The translations under genes and the position numbers were made by a program. Positions 1 through 12,940 of a stretch of DNA of 64,000 bases are shown here, piece after piece (position 1 is the first letter of the stretch; every line of letters starts with the position of its first letter). This DNA comes from Zymoseptoria tritici IPO323. Lineage: Eukaryota > Ascomycota > Dothideomycetes > Mycosphaerellales > Mycosphaerellaceae. The notes beneath the pieces were generated by a model, which saw only the letters and a program-made list of their open reading frames with translations, was not told where the DNA came from and searched no databases. The stretch covers positions 4,960,001 to 5,024,000 of the forward strand of contig NC_018218.1 in NCBI RefSeq assembly GCF_000219625.1, read 5' to 3'.

Positions 1-3000
1 GCCCGGTCCATTCTGATCGGATGGAATGAATCCTGGTATCCGGCAGCCCGATCACGATTGCAAAATCTTACGATATAGATTGGGCAGCAAGACTCTCGCG
101 AGACTCTAGGATATCCTAGTCGTGTCTCAATTGTCGTGACGTCTTTCTCCGCGGCATTTCGATTGTTCAACATACACCGGCCAGGGCGGAGTCTTTGATG
201 CGTCGATCAACACTGAACGCACGTCTCTCGCTGCGTTCCGCGCTCCAGAGAATCAATCTCCGACTCGGAAAGCGTGGTGTCTGTGATCAATATGTATCGT
301 CTTCGTGTAGACCACGGCAGAGAGCACGAGCAAGCCTGGCATCATGAAACCATCGTATCCGTGCTTACCCCAGTATCGGGCGATGCCACGATCTGGTGCT
401 CATCTCCGGATCGAAGAGGGGTTTCCCAGGTATCCTTGAAAAAGGCAGTAAGCGACACGTGGAAGATCCTGTGATCGGTGGAACGACCATCGTCGGTGAA
501 TCGTTGATGCACTGTCACCCAGATCTGGCATCCTGGTCGAGCGAGATAGGAGGACGCTGATGGTAGAAGTTCGGAGATTTCGGTCGCTGATGCTGGCGCG
601 GGATTTACGATCGATGGCACAAGATCGTGCATTTTCATGGACGACTGGAGGCCGCTCATCGGCAACGATGACACCTAAATCTGAGCAGAGTCATTAGCAG
701 AGTGCGCGGCGTGTGAATTGACAGTAGACGAGACGGAACTTTGCCATGGGGTCCAAAGTCGCGCGAGATGGAGAGTTCAGCCCATCTGCCGGTATATTTC
801 GCTAGCTTGCTCGTGGTTGCGCCCTGCCACGTGGGATGGCGGAGGACTGGAAACTGTAAATTAATGATCCGAGATTGCGACTTCATGGAGTTAAATGAAC
901 AATGGGCAATGCCACTTGCTGGTCGGACAAAGCCTTGGTAGACTCGGTTGAGATGAGCACAGTAGGGAGAGTTCAACACCACACTGACCATCTCGTGAGC
1001 TCCTCTCCGGGATAGCATGTGAAGCTTGCAAAAGCGTAGCCTTGCACGAAGTGCCAACGATACCAACGGTATCGACGTTACGTGTAGAGAGAGAGGAACC
1101 AGCTGCTGCGACCTCCATTGGACTTGCACGAAACGCGTCCAACATGTGGTCGCGTGAGTGTCCTGTCTTCCATAGGCTCTATGGAACGCAGCACGAAACC
1201 CGGAGCTCGCTCCAGACAAGCGAAAGCACCACACAAATCATCGTCGATGATGTATGCAATTCTATATTCAGCACGCTGCCCTGCAGCAACTCACCCAGCC
1301 TTTCGGTGCTGTTCCACGATAAACACTTGAGTTCGGAGACGTTCTCCGCGACGAGTCAATCTGCTTGAAGGGAGGTTGTTACACGATGCGGTATTCGACG
1401 CTCCACTTTTCTCGCTTCCAAAGTGGCTTCGGGAAAAGATGTTCGTCGCCAACACCGTGTGGAACAATGAATCTCGAGGCTGGAATCTTTCTCGTCGGGC
1501 CCTGCGTTTTTCGCTTGTCGAAGACATCGTGCAGATTCATGCTGGTAGGTAGCGCAAGGATGCGCCGCTCCGTCCAACATCCAAGACGAGTGAAAGATCG
1601 ACTGGCGGCGCAGACCTCGCAGGCCGAAGCGATGAGTTCCCATCCTTCGACCGAAATGCGTATCCCGGTCCCATGTCCTAATCTGTCCACCCGCCGCGAT
1701 CTCCACGTTCAATTGCCGTACAGGGCTTGGATGGTGTGGGTTCCTCTCGATCATATCGGGTCGTGACAGCGGGACGCAGCGGATGGTGGTGGAGTTTGTG
1801 CAAGGGTTGAGATTGAGTGCTCAAGTCAATTGTCGGACTCGTGCGCTGTCCGTATACTGACTAGATGGACAGTCGGATATCTTTCTTCAACATACGTGTT
1901 TCTTCAATCTCATTGCCAGGTCGACGACATGCGTCATCACGTTTACTGGGTCGAGCTGCAAGCACTTCTGGAGAAGGCATTGATGGTCGTCCAACGGTCC
2001 ATCGTTGCTCTTTGGAAATGATGCGAGCCGGGATGAAAGAGTTCGCGTATACTCGGTCTTGGCCTAGGTTCTTGCGGCACAGCTGAACGGAGCAGTGTCG
2101 CCTTGCTAAACAGTCGACTATTTGTCGAGTGGAATGAATTGGAGAAATGATCTCGACCAGACGGAGTTGTCGCCGTACGAGAGATGTATTGAACGCACAC
2201 AAGCAACCACAATCGATCTCGCCGTCAAGCAGATGTCCGACGACCGCTCGCCCGTGTGGATTTGTGGACTACAGCCACCGCAGGATTCGAGGTTCGCTTC
2301 GAGGCGTCAAAGTCAACCAATCAGTGCTGCGTCTCGGATGGCGGCCCTTGTCGCGATCTGGGGGTGAAATCGGTGGTCCTGGAGATCGGGGTCGGGTAGA
2401 ACTTCATGTTTCTAACCTACTTTGCAGTCCCGGTCCACAATGCATTGTTGCATATGGACCTTGACGGCTGTGCACGCTGACTCCGACGACTTCGTCGCGT
2501 CGTCGTCGTCGTTGTCATCTTTGTCGTCCTCAGTTGAACCTGTCAGGAGCTGCAATCTCACTACCTTCACGAGTGAGGCACCGAGGCAACTCGAAGCGTG
2601 CGACCCGTGGACCCGTGCATTGCCAGATGATCCGATCAGATACGATACCGTGGCAGCCCAATGAAAACTTTGATTGATAATTGATGGACAGGGCCATCCA
2701 TGCACCACCAGAGGGTGGCGACGCGATTGGCGGATCGCGATCGTGTGGACCCGAGGGGCCAAGATCTGTGGGTGGATGAGATTTGGCCGGCCGCCGTTCT
2801 GTCCAGGGTTTACCTGTCGCCTGCAAGGTCAAAAACGACGGCGTCGACGACGGTTCCACGTCCTTACAGGGCAAGTGTAATATTGGATGTCGTGTTTCCT
2901 TGGTCGTCGGCTGCGTTCTCATGTTGGTCTTCAACTGTAGTATGCGACGGTGTAGTGCCAAAAAGCCGTCTGCCTTACAACGCAGCGTGATTTACGATGG

Positions 3001-4036
3001 CAGGCAACGCCCTTCTGTGCATCGTTTCAGAAGGAGCATCTCTGATCGGATCTCTGTCAGATCGGCATCGCGTGGCGGGTAGGATGGCACAAGACCAGCA
3101 GGGATATGGGCATGTAGCAGGATTGCATGTATCTCCTTCAGCGGCAGTGCTGTTGTTCATCATCATGCGGCTGAGATGTTCGTTGTCGTTGTGCCTGTTC
3201 TCGAAAGTCAACATATAGACATACCGGCCTGCACGATACCGCTTGGGTGCTGGGTTGGTCCGACTTTGCTAAGCAGGCAGATCGGAGATGGATTCAGATG
3301 TTCTCCGTTGTACCTACCGCGCTAAACGAATGTAGCTCAATCCTCTCGTGTCCACAGTATTCGCCTCTATCGTGTGGATTGAATTGGTATAACTTGTCTT
3401 GACAGCAACCGTCTCGACGATGGTCTGACCGTGGTAACTGTCTCTCTCGACGAAGAATAACATCCAAACCGTTCTATTCACTGCACTGGCCCCATCGACG
3501 CTGTAACTTCGGTTCTGTCTCGGTACATGCAGTCATCATCATCACATCTCACATCGGCATCGTCCCGTCCGTGCATTGAATCTTCCCGGCTGTGGTTCAG
3601 GGATCTCGCCCACGGGATCTGCTTCTGCTAGTACCAAGAGGACTGGGACTGGATCTGCTAGATTCCGTCGCTGCCACTTGCCTTGCCAGCCCAGCGCCAT
3701 CCCGCCGCCTTCGATTATCCACACTCAGAACCACACTCGAGCCTCACTTTGACACCACACCACTCTACCTCCACCACCGCGCCCTCTTGTTTCTCCCGGA
3801 CACACACCACCTCACCGAACTCGAGGCATCATCGTCGCCACCACCTTATTCTTGCCAGTCGAACATCGGCCGGCCCATCGTTCAAGCTGGCCCTCGATCC
3901 GACCTCACCGATCTGATCAACTTCGCCGCACCGATCTTTGTCCGCCACGACGGAGTTGCCGATACTGTTTCCACTCTGATCGCTCAACAACGCCGCACAC
4001 AGTCGCCTTGTCGACACCATCTCCTTCTCTCACACC
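1..4036. other. Long gene-poor region upstream of the GATA factor
   Basis: I find no convincing gene here. Open frames exist on both strands (for example 656-1234 minus and 1365-1766 plus), but none shows a recognisable domain or a clean chain of splice sites, and several overlap each other antisense. A GTC/GTT-rich simple tract lies near 2495-2535. From about 3600 the plus strand becomes pyrimidine-rich with several short upstream open frames (for example 3683-3916), which fits the promoter and 5' leader of the gene starting at 4037. Long upstream regions are common for developmental regulators, so a regulatory role is inferred, not seen. Confidence 0.45.
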
Positions 4037-5740
4037 ATGGACACTACAAATCGCAGGTATGTCTGGTCGCGTGCTCATGACGGGTCGTCTGGCCATGTCT
4101 CCACATCCACGCCACATCGAACTGACAATCCTTCGATACAGACCACAGCTACCCGCACTCACATATCTCGATGTGGACAAGGTCAAGCGCGAAGAGGAGG
4201 CATATCAGAACAACCGCAACACCGGCCCGCCGCATAGTTTGTCGACCAGCGCCGGCGCCAGCCCGACCTTCCACTATCCTCCCGGTCCTCCCCCACCATA
4301 TGCGCACAACCACGCAGGCCACCCAGCACCACCGCCGCCTCCTCCAAACATGCAAACAAATACATGGTCAGGCGCTCCACGGCCAGCGAACACTCCGCCT
4401 GAGTCACGGCTTGCCAGCGAACACGACAAGGATTCTGCCAAATACACTGCGAGGCAATCACTGCCATCGATCTCGGAAGCGTTGGGAGATGGCCAGACCG
4501 CGTTTGGAACGACACTCTCGCAACAACCGCCTTCCTTACAATCGTCTCATCTCACACAACCAATATCTACCGCTCCTGCATCGCCGAAAACGATCACACG
4601 AACGTATCCGATGGAGCCGCCACACACCTCTCCGAGTTCTTTCTCCAACAACAGCTCTTCATACCCATCTCAAACGCGGTATCGTGCGGACTCTGCACTT
4701 CCGTACCCATCTGCAGATGCACCTAGGGCTTCGTACCCCTCTCCTGCAGAAGCGAAACCTGCTCAGCATACAAGGACACCTCAGAGCAACGCGTTCTCTC
4801 GTGCACCAGAAGGTCGCTCCGGCTATGATTCGCCTCCGCCGCAGACGAATGGATCTATGCCGCCACCGGCCACGACCCCTTACGGGTACACGCCCTACCC
4901 TCCGAGATACGCGAATGCAGCACCTCCTGCAACCACTTCCGCAGGACCCATTTTCCCACCGTCTACGGCATACGCCTCACAGCAAGCAACGGCACCACCG
5001 GTATGGAAGTCAGGTGGTAGTGAGCGCTTCAATGATCGACAACCCGGCCAGGCAGCATATGGTGACAACGTGAAGCGTCACTTGGACTTCTACGATTTGG
5101 AATCAGCTTTGAACGAGGTAATATTGCGAAGAAAATGATAATGTAGATTCTCGCTGACGTACGATAGATCGCCGCTACGAGTGGAATCCTGAGCGACTTC
5201 TCCCGCCGCTACGGTGACCGCATGCACCAGACCCAACGCTCTGGTCCAAGCATGTCCACCCTTCCTGGGATCGTGGAAGTCGACGACATGGTCGCGAAAA
5301 CTCGCGTCCAGCTTGACTCGCTCCTCAAAATTCGCGACGTGATCCTTACACAACAAGCTGTCCACGAGCAACAAGTCGCCGATCAAAGAAAGCAGAATAA
5401 CCTCTTCCAAGACCAAGCACCTTCAGCCTCCCACGCGGATCTGCAACATCAACAACAGCACCCTTACGGAGGCCAGTTCCAGGACTCCGATGATGGAAAG
5501 ATGGGTGGATTCGCGGGCATGGACACGAAGAAGAGGAGAGGTAGAGCGGCTCCTCCGGGTAGATGTCATAGCTGCAACCGTGCAGAGACTCCGGAGTGGA
5601 GGAGAGGACCTGATGGAGCGAGGACACTTTGCAACGCGTGTGGATTGCATTACGCGAAGTTGACGAGAAAAAGCCAGAGCGCGAACAAAAGCAGTGCGGT
5701 GGGAAGCTCGAATTTGCGGCCAAAGGAGAACATGGATTGA
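4037..5740 (+). CDS. nsdD: GATA-type zinc-finger transcription factor, NsdD/SUB-1-like
   Basis: Model: exons 4037-4056, 4142-5117 and 5168-5740, giving 522 aa. Intron 1 runs from a GTATGT donor to ATACAG. Intron 2 is 50 bp, and exon 3 restores the frame at a codon boundary. Residues 1-330 are Pro/Ser/Gln-rich and look disordered. After them comes a conserved helical stretch, then near the C terminus (about residues 465-489) one GATA finger, CHSC-x18-CNAC, the class IVb spacing, followed by the basic tail HYAKLTRK. A single C-terminal finger with this context is the arrangement of Aspergillus NsdD and Neurospora SUB-1, nuclear regulators of sexual development and conidiation. The finger is certain; orthology is strong but rests on memory of the family. 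An alternative start lies inside intron 1 (see findings). Confidence 0.9.
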
Positions 5741-7218
5741 GAGGACAAGGAGTCCACGGAGATGTTGGCCAAATTTGGAGCGAAAGGCCGAAGAACGCGA
5801 CAAAATCTGGAAGGCTAGAAGCAATCACTTCGAATGGCGTATTTGCGCCCAACGGACGAGGCAAACTACCAACCAAGGATGCTTGACCAGCAAACCACGG
5901 AAATGACGAGTGTGCAACAAGCGATCCTTTATTTGACCTTTTTTTCCGAAATTTGTCGGACTTTCTTGCAGCGAATTAGCGAAGCATGCATCATCGAATC
6001 GGAAGCCTATTAGGGGTTCCCTCTATACCACGGGTCGAATCTGTCCGTCCACTGGGTCGGACGGACTGGGATTGCTGAGATTTTTTCTGGAGTTTTGAGG
6101 AAGTGTACCCCTGGGACTTCAATGGATGGCCGAGATTTGGGCCGTGGGCAAGGAGTTTGGGATTCTGTTTTTTCAACGAAGATGAGGCAGGCGTCTTTGA
6201 GAGAGGTGAAAGCGGGAGCATGTGATGAGGAGCAGTATCGAGAGAGTAGGAGGTTGACGCGTGTATATAGAAAAGTCGTTGGGGGAGAGTGCGTCTTGGG
6301 TCGACGAGGACAAGGAAGAGGTTGAGAATGAGAATGCAATCGATGCTACGGCACCGTTCTGAAAAGCTTTTCTCCATCCGATCGCCGTTCACACGATACT
6401 GCGTGCAACATGTGAGATTCCCTACCGAGTCTGATGTCGCAGTGGGCGCGTAAGACGATCAAGTGCACAAGGTGCTGCTCTTGCTGTCAATCAGTAATCA
6501 ATGATCCATTACCGGTCCGTGGCAGAAGCGGATTAGAAATCAAGACCCAGCTGCTCTTCGCGTCCTGCGAGTCTTCATCAGAAAGAAGTAGTCGGACGGG
6601 GCGTATAAGAGATTCTCCGGTCACCGCTATATCATTCTCCCACCCCCACGAGCATATGAGCATCCCGCTGTTCATCCGATGCTAGAGCCTTGCTACAGGC
6701 ATGGATGGTATCAAGCAGTGACGTGACGTTCTCATCACGACTTCATAAAGTTCTCTGCCCCGCGCTGGAAAAGAACGCCCCCACGTTACGACGAAAAACT
6801 TCCCAGGTCGAACGGTTGCATTTTGTTACAGCGAGGTACCATTTGGCAAAGTCGTTGCATTGTCGCGACTGTAACGTGCTCGCGAAGCATTTCCTCCGAA
6901 CCACAGCGATCCTCAGTCCTGCTTCCGACGCTCGCACGAAACACCACCACTACCACGAGTCACCGCAGAGAGCGAGAGCCACACAACACGACTTTCAACG
7001 AGCACCAACATCACCAATACCGATTCGACTGCTCCACAACATCTCCCAACGCGCCCATCGCACCAATCGCACGCGATCACCCTCATCGCCATTGACGCCT
7101 TAAGTCGCACCGCATACCGCCATTGTCGAGTCCGACGATCGAGCTTCGAGTCCACGCCCCGACGATTGGACAGTGACAGGAAAGCAGGGACAAGGAAGGA
7201 AGAGAAGAGTGGCGAAAG
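5741..7218. other. Intergenic: nsdD 3' side and glutamate-cysteine ligase promoter
   Basis: I see no supported gene. Overlapping short open frames occur on both strands at about 5990-6390 and 6690-7100 without domain or splice evidence. The last 300 bases, rich in CACCAC and CATCACC tracts, sit directly before the first exon of the ligase gene and are most likely its promoter and leader. Confidence 0.4.
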
Positions 7219-9638
7219 ATGGGACTTCTGTACGTTGACTCTATACCCAACCCTCGTTCGATCCGCATGCGTGGATTTGTGCAGATGAGGTGGAGTGGGC
7301 TTTGCATGTAGCTTCCCGTTGCTGCTTGCTTGGATTGCTTGATCGCACATGCACGACGTTCGCGGGACGAATGTGGAAAGGACATGAGGAGCTAATACGG
7401 ATCTTTGCAGTGCGGTGGGAACGCCGCTCGACTGGCCTGAGGCGAAGAAAGTTGCTGGACATGTGCGGGAATGGGGCATTGAGGTATGCATGGCTGTGAC
7501 ACGGGTGGGTTTTTGGAGAGGACAATTGCTGATGTGTTGGATCTGCAGCAACTACTAGCGATATGGAATCGAGCGAAGGGAAAGGAGAGCGACGCGTTGT
7601 TATGGGGTGATGAGGTATGGTAAGCCAGTTCGCGATATACAAAGGAGAGGTGGATTGCTGATTGCATGAGGGGATAGATCGAGTACCTCGTTGTTGCATT
7701 CGACGACGAGAAGAGAGAAGTCAAGCTTTCGTTAAGACAGGCGGATATCCTGGCCGCGCTGGCGAGTGATGCCGAGTTGATCAAGCAGGGCGGTGGAGTT
7801 CCGGACTTGAAGGTTGGAGATGAGAAGTATGATTGAAACGTTTGTTGGTACGAGGATGTGGTGACTGATTGTTGCGACAGGCCTGGGAGAAATGCTCCGA
7901 CTTTTCATCCTGAGTTCGGTCGATTCATGCTCGAAGCCACGCCTGGGAAACCTTGGGGCATTGGGTTCAAGGATTTGCTTGATGTCGAGCAGGATATGAA
8001 GTGGAGGTGAGTTGAACGATCTCGTTCTTTCAAGGGCCAGAACTGATACTGTCCAGACGCAAGCTCGCCAAAGATCACATCTACGACAACGAGTTCCCAA
8101 TTACACTTACGACATTCCCGCTGCTCGGAGACCGGAAGTCCATCACACCTTTCTTCCCACCCGGTGGATCGAAGCTACGATCGCAATTCGTTCCTGATGA
8201 GATTGCAAACCCTCACATTCGATTCCCAACACTGGCGGCGAACATTCGGTGGCGACGAGGGAGGAAGGTGGAACTGAATGTGCCGGTCTTTCACGATGTC
8301 AACACTGCAAAGCCGTGGAAGGATCCGACTGTGAATTACGACCTCCACGACTGGCCAGAAGACGACGACGTGAGGAATGGCGCAGCCAAGGACGACCACA
8401 TCTACATGGACGCGATGGCCTTTGGCATGGGTTCATGTTGCCTGCAAATCACCTTTCAAGCGAAGAACATCGATGAGGGTCGGACTATGTACGACCAACT
8501 TTCACCTCTAGGCCCCATACTTCTCGCTCTGACGGCTGCTACACCAATCTACAAGGGCTTCCTGGCGGAAACGGATGTCCGATGGAACCAGATCAGCCGC
8601 GCGGTCGATGATCGCACACCCGAGGAGATGGGCGAGAAGCCTCTCAAGAACGATCGTTGGAAGATTCCCAAATCAAGATACGCCAGCAACAGCACATACA
8701 TCTCACAAGATTCTCGCCTTCGTCCGGAGTACCTCGACCCGGATCTAGTGGTGGACGAAGATCTCAAAGCTCGTCTTGTCGCAGGAGGAATGGACGACAT
8801 CCTCGCGACGCACTTCGCCCACCTCTTCATCCGAGATCCCATTGTCGTCTTCGCCGAAGACCTCGAATCCCTCGACCTCACCAAGACCGACCACTTCGAA
8901 AACCTCCAATCAACCAACTGGCAACACATGCGCTTCAAACCGCCTCCACCAGGCGATGACATCGGCTGGCGCGTCGAAGTCCGACCGATGGAGATTCAAA
9001 TCACCGACTTTGAAAACGCCGCCTTCTCCGTCTTCGTCGTGCTCATCACGCGAGCCATCCTCTCTCTCAACCTCAACTTCTACATCCCCATCCCCCTCAC
9101 GACAGAAAACATGGAAACAGCCCATCGTCGCGACGCCGTCAACAAGGATAAGTTCTGGTTCCGCAAGAACCCATTCCCTCAGCGTGGATCGCGGACGAAC
9201 GGCAGTGCTAGTATGCCGGCTTCTAATAACGCCACTCCTCTCCCTTCTCGCCCTCCATCGCCTGGTCCGGTGGAAGACGAATACGCCCAATTCTCCGTCG
9301 ACGAAGTCATCAACGGAACCCAAGACGACGCGGCGCACTCCTTTCCCGGGTTGATCCCACTCGTGGAACTGTACCTCGACTCCCTGAACGTGGATGTCGA
9401 AACGCGATGTGCGTTGGCGCGGTATCTCGCGTTGATCCGTGGTCGCGCGGACGGCAGTTTGTGGACGGCGGCGAGGTGGATTCGGGAGTTTGTTGCGAAG
9501 CATGAGGAGTACAAAGGGGACAGTGTGGTTGGAGATGGGATCGTTTATGATTTGATCAAGACTGTGGAGGGCGTGGCGAGGAATGAGGGCGAGGATGGTG
9601 TTGGAGAGGAGATGTTGGGGAAGTGGAATCGGTCGTAG
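7219..9638 (+). CDS. gcs1: Glutamate-cysteine ligase (gamma-glutamylcysteine synthetase)
   Basis: Catalyses the ATP-dependent joining of L-glutamate and L-cysteine, the first and rate-limiting step of glutathione synthesis, in the cytosol. Six exons: 7219-7229, 7411-7483, 7549-7614, 7678-7826, 7881-8006 and 8057-9638, total 668 aa, the usual length for the eukaryotic type. Family hallmarks are visible: WGDEIEY near residue 50, FHPEFGRFMLEATPGKPWG around 105-123, MGSCCLQITFQ around 265-275, and RVEVRPMEIQITDFENAAF further on. The first exon encodes only MGLL before a 181-bp intron; the early introns are the usual place for splitting in fungal copies. The final exon holds three quarters of the protein and ends about 60 bp before the degraded repeat block begins. 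Identity is clear from several family motifs. Confidence 0.95.
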
Positions 9639-10149
9639 ATGGAGGGAGGTGATGGAGGATGTGTGCTTGGAGAGAGTATAGATGTAGATGAAGTTAAATA
9701 AATATAATTTACGAGGTAATATCGAACTTCCCTATAGATAAGACCTACTTTTTACTCTCTATTTTCTATATTAAGACGTAACTCGAGAGTACATCGGCTC
9801 TATTAGGAAGCCGACTAACGTTACCTCCCGGAGGTAGGATTAAAATTTAACTTTAAAATCCGCTAGAAGAAAAACAAGAACTCGCCGAGGAGGGGTACTA
9901 ACCCCGAGGCATTTATAAGTTATAGGAAGTAGAGAGAGAAGTAAGGGAAGCCGACCTTTATTTCGCCCCGGTATTTAATACTCGGGAGAATCTATCCGAA
10001 TTACTTTTCCTCCGGTCTACCTATCTACCCTCCTAAATTATAAAAGAATTTGTCCTTCGGGTAGGAAGGACTAGGAGAGGGTTAAAGAACAACGATAAGA
10101 TCGGGGATAGAGGCTTCGATACCGGTACCTTCTACCCTCCCCGATCTAT

Positions 10150-10203
10150 CCTATTCTTACTCTATAAAGGGACGGGATTGCTAAGACTCCACAAACTCTA
10201 ATT
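10150..10203 (+). repeat. Left 54-bp inverted repeat of the degraded element
   Basis: This stretch is the reverse complement of 15532-15585 with two mismatches. Both mismatches are C-to-T changes in a CpA context on this copy, as RIP produces. If the terminus begins at 10154 (TTCTTACTCTATAAAGG), it is preceded by the dinucleotide TA, matching the TA target duplication of Tc1/mariner elements. The exact outer end is inference. Confidence 0.75.
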
Positions 10204-10749
10204 CGGATTTACTCGAATCTTAAGGTTTAGGACCGCTAAACTTTATATACAACTATATAACACTAATATACTATAAACGGCGACATACCGTCGTTCCCGT
10301 TATTACTACCACTGTTACGGAGGGAACAGTGGACAGGATCAGGGAGTGATCAAAGGTATAGACTCATTGCTTGTTGTCTAGACTAAGAGGTAACTAGGGA
10401 GGAAAGCTGTATAGGCAAGCAGCAACGGGACGGAAAGGGAGCGGGATAAGGTAAGCAAGGAAGTGTAGGGACGAGCGGAGCGGGGAGCGGAGGGCGATCC
10501 GTAACAACCGCGATCGTAGCAACATTTTAAGCTACTAATCTTATCGTTACTATTAAGGGCGGGTGTACAATCGCTACTCGAACTTTCCGTTTACCTATAG
10601 GAAGAGACGTAGCCGAAATTTAACTATTAGCCGTCCGACAGCTCTACTATACTGCCCTCTAACGACGATAGTAGCTAAGGACCTTCTTAAATATAGGAAC
10701 AACCCTCTTAAGAGCCCTTTAAATTATAGGAACTATCTTAGTAGTATAT

Positions 10750-12660
10750 ACAACCGGATCCGAGCTCTAATATACTAGAGCTAGAGCTAGAGCTGCCGAC
10801 GGATACACAGATTATTGCCCTATGTAATAAGGACCCTACTAAGGACGCTATATTTGGCAGAAGCGATAGTAACATAAATACTAGACGTGTTATAAGATCC
10901 TCGAATATTATCGTAGAGTTAGAGCTACTAGCCGCTCTAACGCCGGCACTAAGGTAGAAGCTAGCTCTAGCGTCGGCACTAACTTAGAAGCGTATATCTT
11001 TTGCGCCTACTCTAGAGCCTATAACGGAGGATACCCCTATACTAAAGAAGGGCGGAACTACTACTAAAATAGTAGGCAAGAAGGCTACTAAGGGCAAGGG
11101 CAGTACTACCGGTAGTGTTAATAAGAGACAGGAGCTAAGGAAGGCTCCTTAGCCGAAGAAGGCTCGTAAGTAGTCGTTAGGGCGTAAGGAGTCGTCGGCG
11201 CTAACAACGCCTAAACCGGCGATTTAGCTACTAGCCCTCCCTGCTCTAATAGCACTACTACCCTCGTCTAACATACATAGTAAGCTCTAGGATTTATCTA
11301 TCGATGTAGCTAACTAAGCTCGTTTAAAAATTAGGTTAATCGGACAACTATAGCGATATCTAGCCGCCTATAAAGGATGTTAATAGTTAGTAGTTATAGG
11401 ATTCGATAACATTAGCGACTCTAACGCCCTTAAAGCGCCTTAAAACCTCTAAACCGGTCGACGAGCCCTTATTAGTCCTCGTGCGCTACACGGTAGCCTT
11501 TAATAAGAGGCAATTAGCGGACCCCTTTAATTATATATATACTAGTAATTACTAGGCTGTCGACGACCTAATAGTTAAGGCTAAGAGACTAGCCGAGAAA
11601 CACGCATAAGAGTAAGGCATATAATATTACTTACTATTAAGGAAGGCCCTTATAACGGCTAAGAAGTATGCTCGGTTATCTTACATCCTCCCTAAGGACG
11701 TTACAACTATAGACTTAGGGTAGTAGGCTATATAGATAGCACCGCTAATCGAGCACTTTAAGGGCTACGAGATAATTATTACTATCGCGGAGGTATAGAG
11801 TAATAAACGTAGCAGAGAGCCGGTTATTACAGAGTCGTCTAACGGTTTAATAGTACTCGAATCTAATTAAGAGCAAGCCCCTTCCTTATAATAGCGTAAG
11901 GGAAGGAAGTTAGCGAACGATAAGACTATAGATATATTTAAGACGACTATTGCAACGTTTAGGAAGTGCTTAGAGTCTATTAAGTGTAAGGACAAGCAGT
12001 ATAGCAACAGCAAGAGCAAGCTTATAATAGGATGTTACATTAATAGCCGTAGTAAGTACTATAGCGTCCTTAGAGCACACGTTAACGAGTAGAAGGCTAT
12101 AGTGCTTACTAGCACTACTGTCGTTTAGTCTATGCCGGACGACATTATTAAGAAGGTTATTAAGATAGATAAGGATACTTACTGTAGCAAGAAGCGTCCT
12201 GTTGTAGAGTCTGCGGCAACACTAGCTCTAGCGACGGCTCTAGCAATGCTAATGCTAACATAGTATCCGCTATAGTATTAACTACCGGCTCTGCTAACGC
12301 TACTAATCGATACCGCACCGCGGAGTAGTCCTCTACCTACCCGCTATTCTACGGCTATAGAAGAGACGCATACGGTAGCTACGTACTACAAATAGCTTAT
12401 ACGTAAGTACGAGGTTATAGCGGTAGCGTTAACTAACGCTACAATCGCACTTACTAGCGACTTCTAGAACATAGGCATAGTAAAGCGTAAGCCGGACGCC
12501 GAGCTAGCTAAGTACGTGCCTTAGACTAGCGTCCGTCGTATACTATAGTCGAAGAAGAACATTAAGGCCTTCCTAAAGAGTATAGACAATAGTAGTAACA
12601 AGGTTTCTAGCGGACTCGCTGCGTCCAAGTATGTGCACGAGGTAGAGCTAGTAAGCTAAT
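10750..12660 (+). pseudogene. RIP-broken plus-strand reading frame, unknown product
   Basis: Reading the plus strand gives long stretches of sensible amino-acid sequence rich in Lys, Leu and Ala (for example KKGGTTTKIVGKKATKGKG near 11050), interrupted almost only by TAG and TAA. If those are read as former CAG/CAA glutamines, most of the region is an open frame of several hundred codons, with at least one frame change near 11400. The product would be basic, possibly DNA-binding. I do not recognise a transposase or gag domain in it. It lies inside the inverted repeats, so it may be an accessory gene of the element or a captured gene. Confidence 0.45.
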
Positions 12661-12738
12661 AGATTAGCCCGTTTCTAGGCTACCTAATAGGTAGGCGTTT
12701 TAGCCGATTAGAAAGAGCGGTTGAATCTGGCTTTGAAT

Positions 12739-12847
12739 GTCGCGGGTTCAATTCCTTCTCTTTTTGCCCCGTCGAATCGTACTGTCCCAACCTTTATAGA
12801 TTGCGACGGTACGACGGGGCAAAAAGAGAAGGAATTGAACCCGCGAC
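12739..12847. repeat. Perfect 36-bp inverted repeat with 37-bp spacer
   Basis: The arms 12739-12774 and 12812-12847 are exact reverse complements and could form a cruciform or hairpin. Each arm contains GGTTCAATTCC, which matches the pol III internal B box (GGTTCRANNCC), once on each strand, and a run of five T/A next to it. The resemblance to the 3' part of a tRNA suggests a tRNA-derived short element, but no full tRNA cloverleaf can be drawn. Confidence 0.8.
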
Positions 12848-12862
12848 CTTTCGATTACGACG

Positions 12863-12940
12863 GTTGCGACGTTGCGACAATGCGACAATGCGACGATGCG
12901 ACAATGCGACAATGCGACAATGCGACGATGCGACAATGCA
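12863..12940 (+). repeat. 8-bp minisatellite, unit TGCGACAA/TGCGACGA
   Basis: About nine head-to-tail copies of TGCGACRA follow directly after the inverted repeat. A second, more diverged array of the same unit (TGCGAGAA, TGCGACGA) occupies about 13001-13067. The unit is not a multiple of three, so it is not a coding repeat. Confidence 0.85.

Noticed and set aside
656..1766. Genes in the first 2 kb (192-codon minus frame and overlapping 130-codon frames)
   Set aside because: The frames overlap each other on both strands and have no domain, leader or splice support.
12739..12847. A tRNA gene at the inverted repeat
   Set aside because: GGTTCAATTCC fits the B box, but the flanking bases do not pair as a T stem, and no A box, anticodon stem or acceptor stem can be drawn on either strand.
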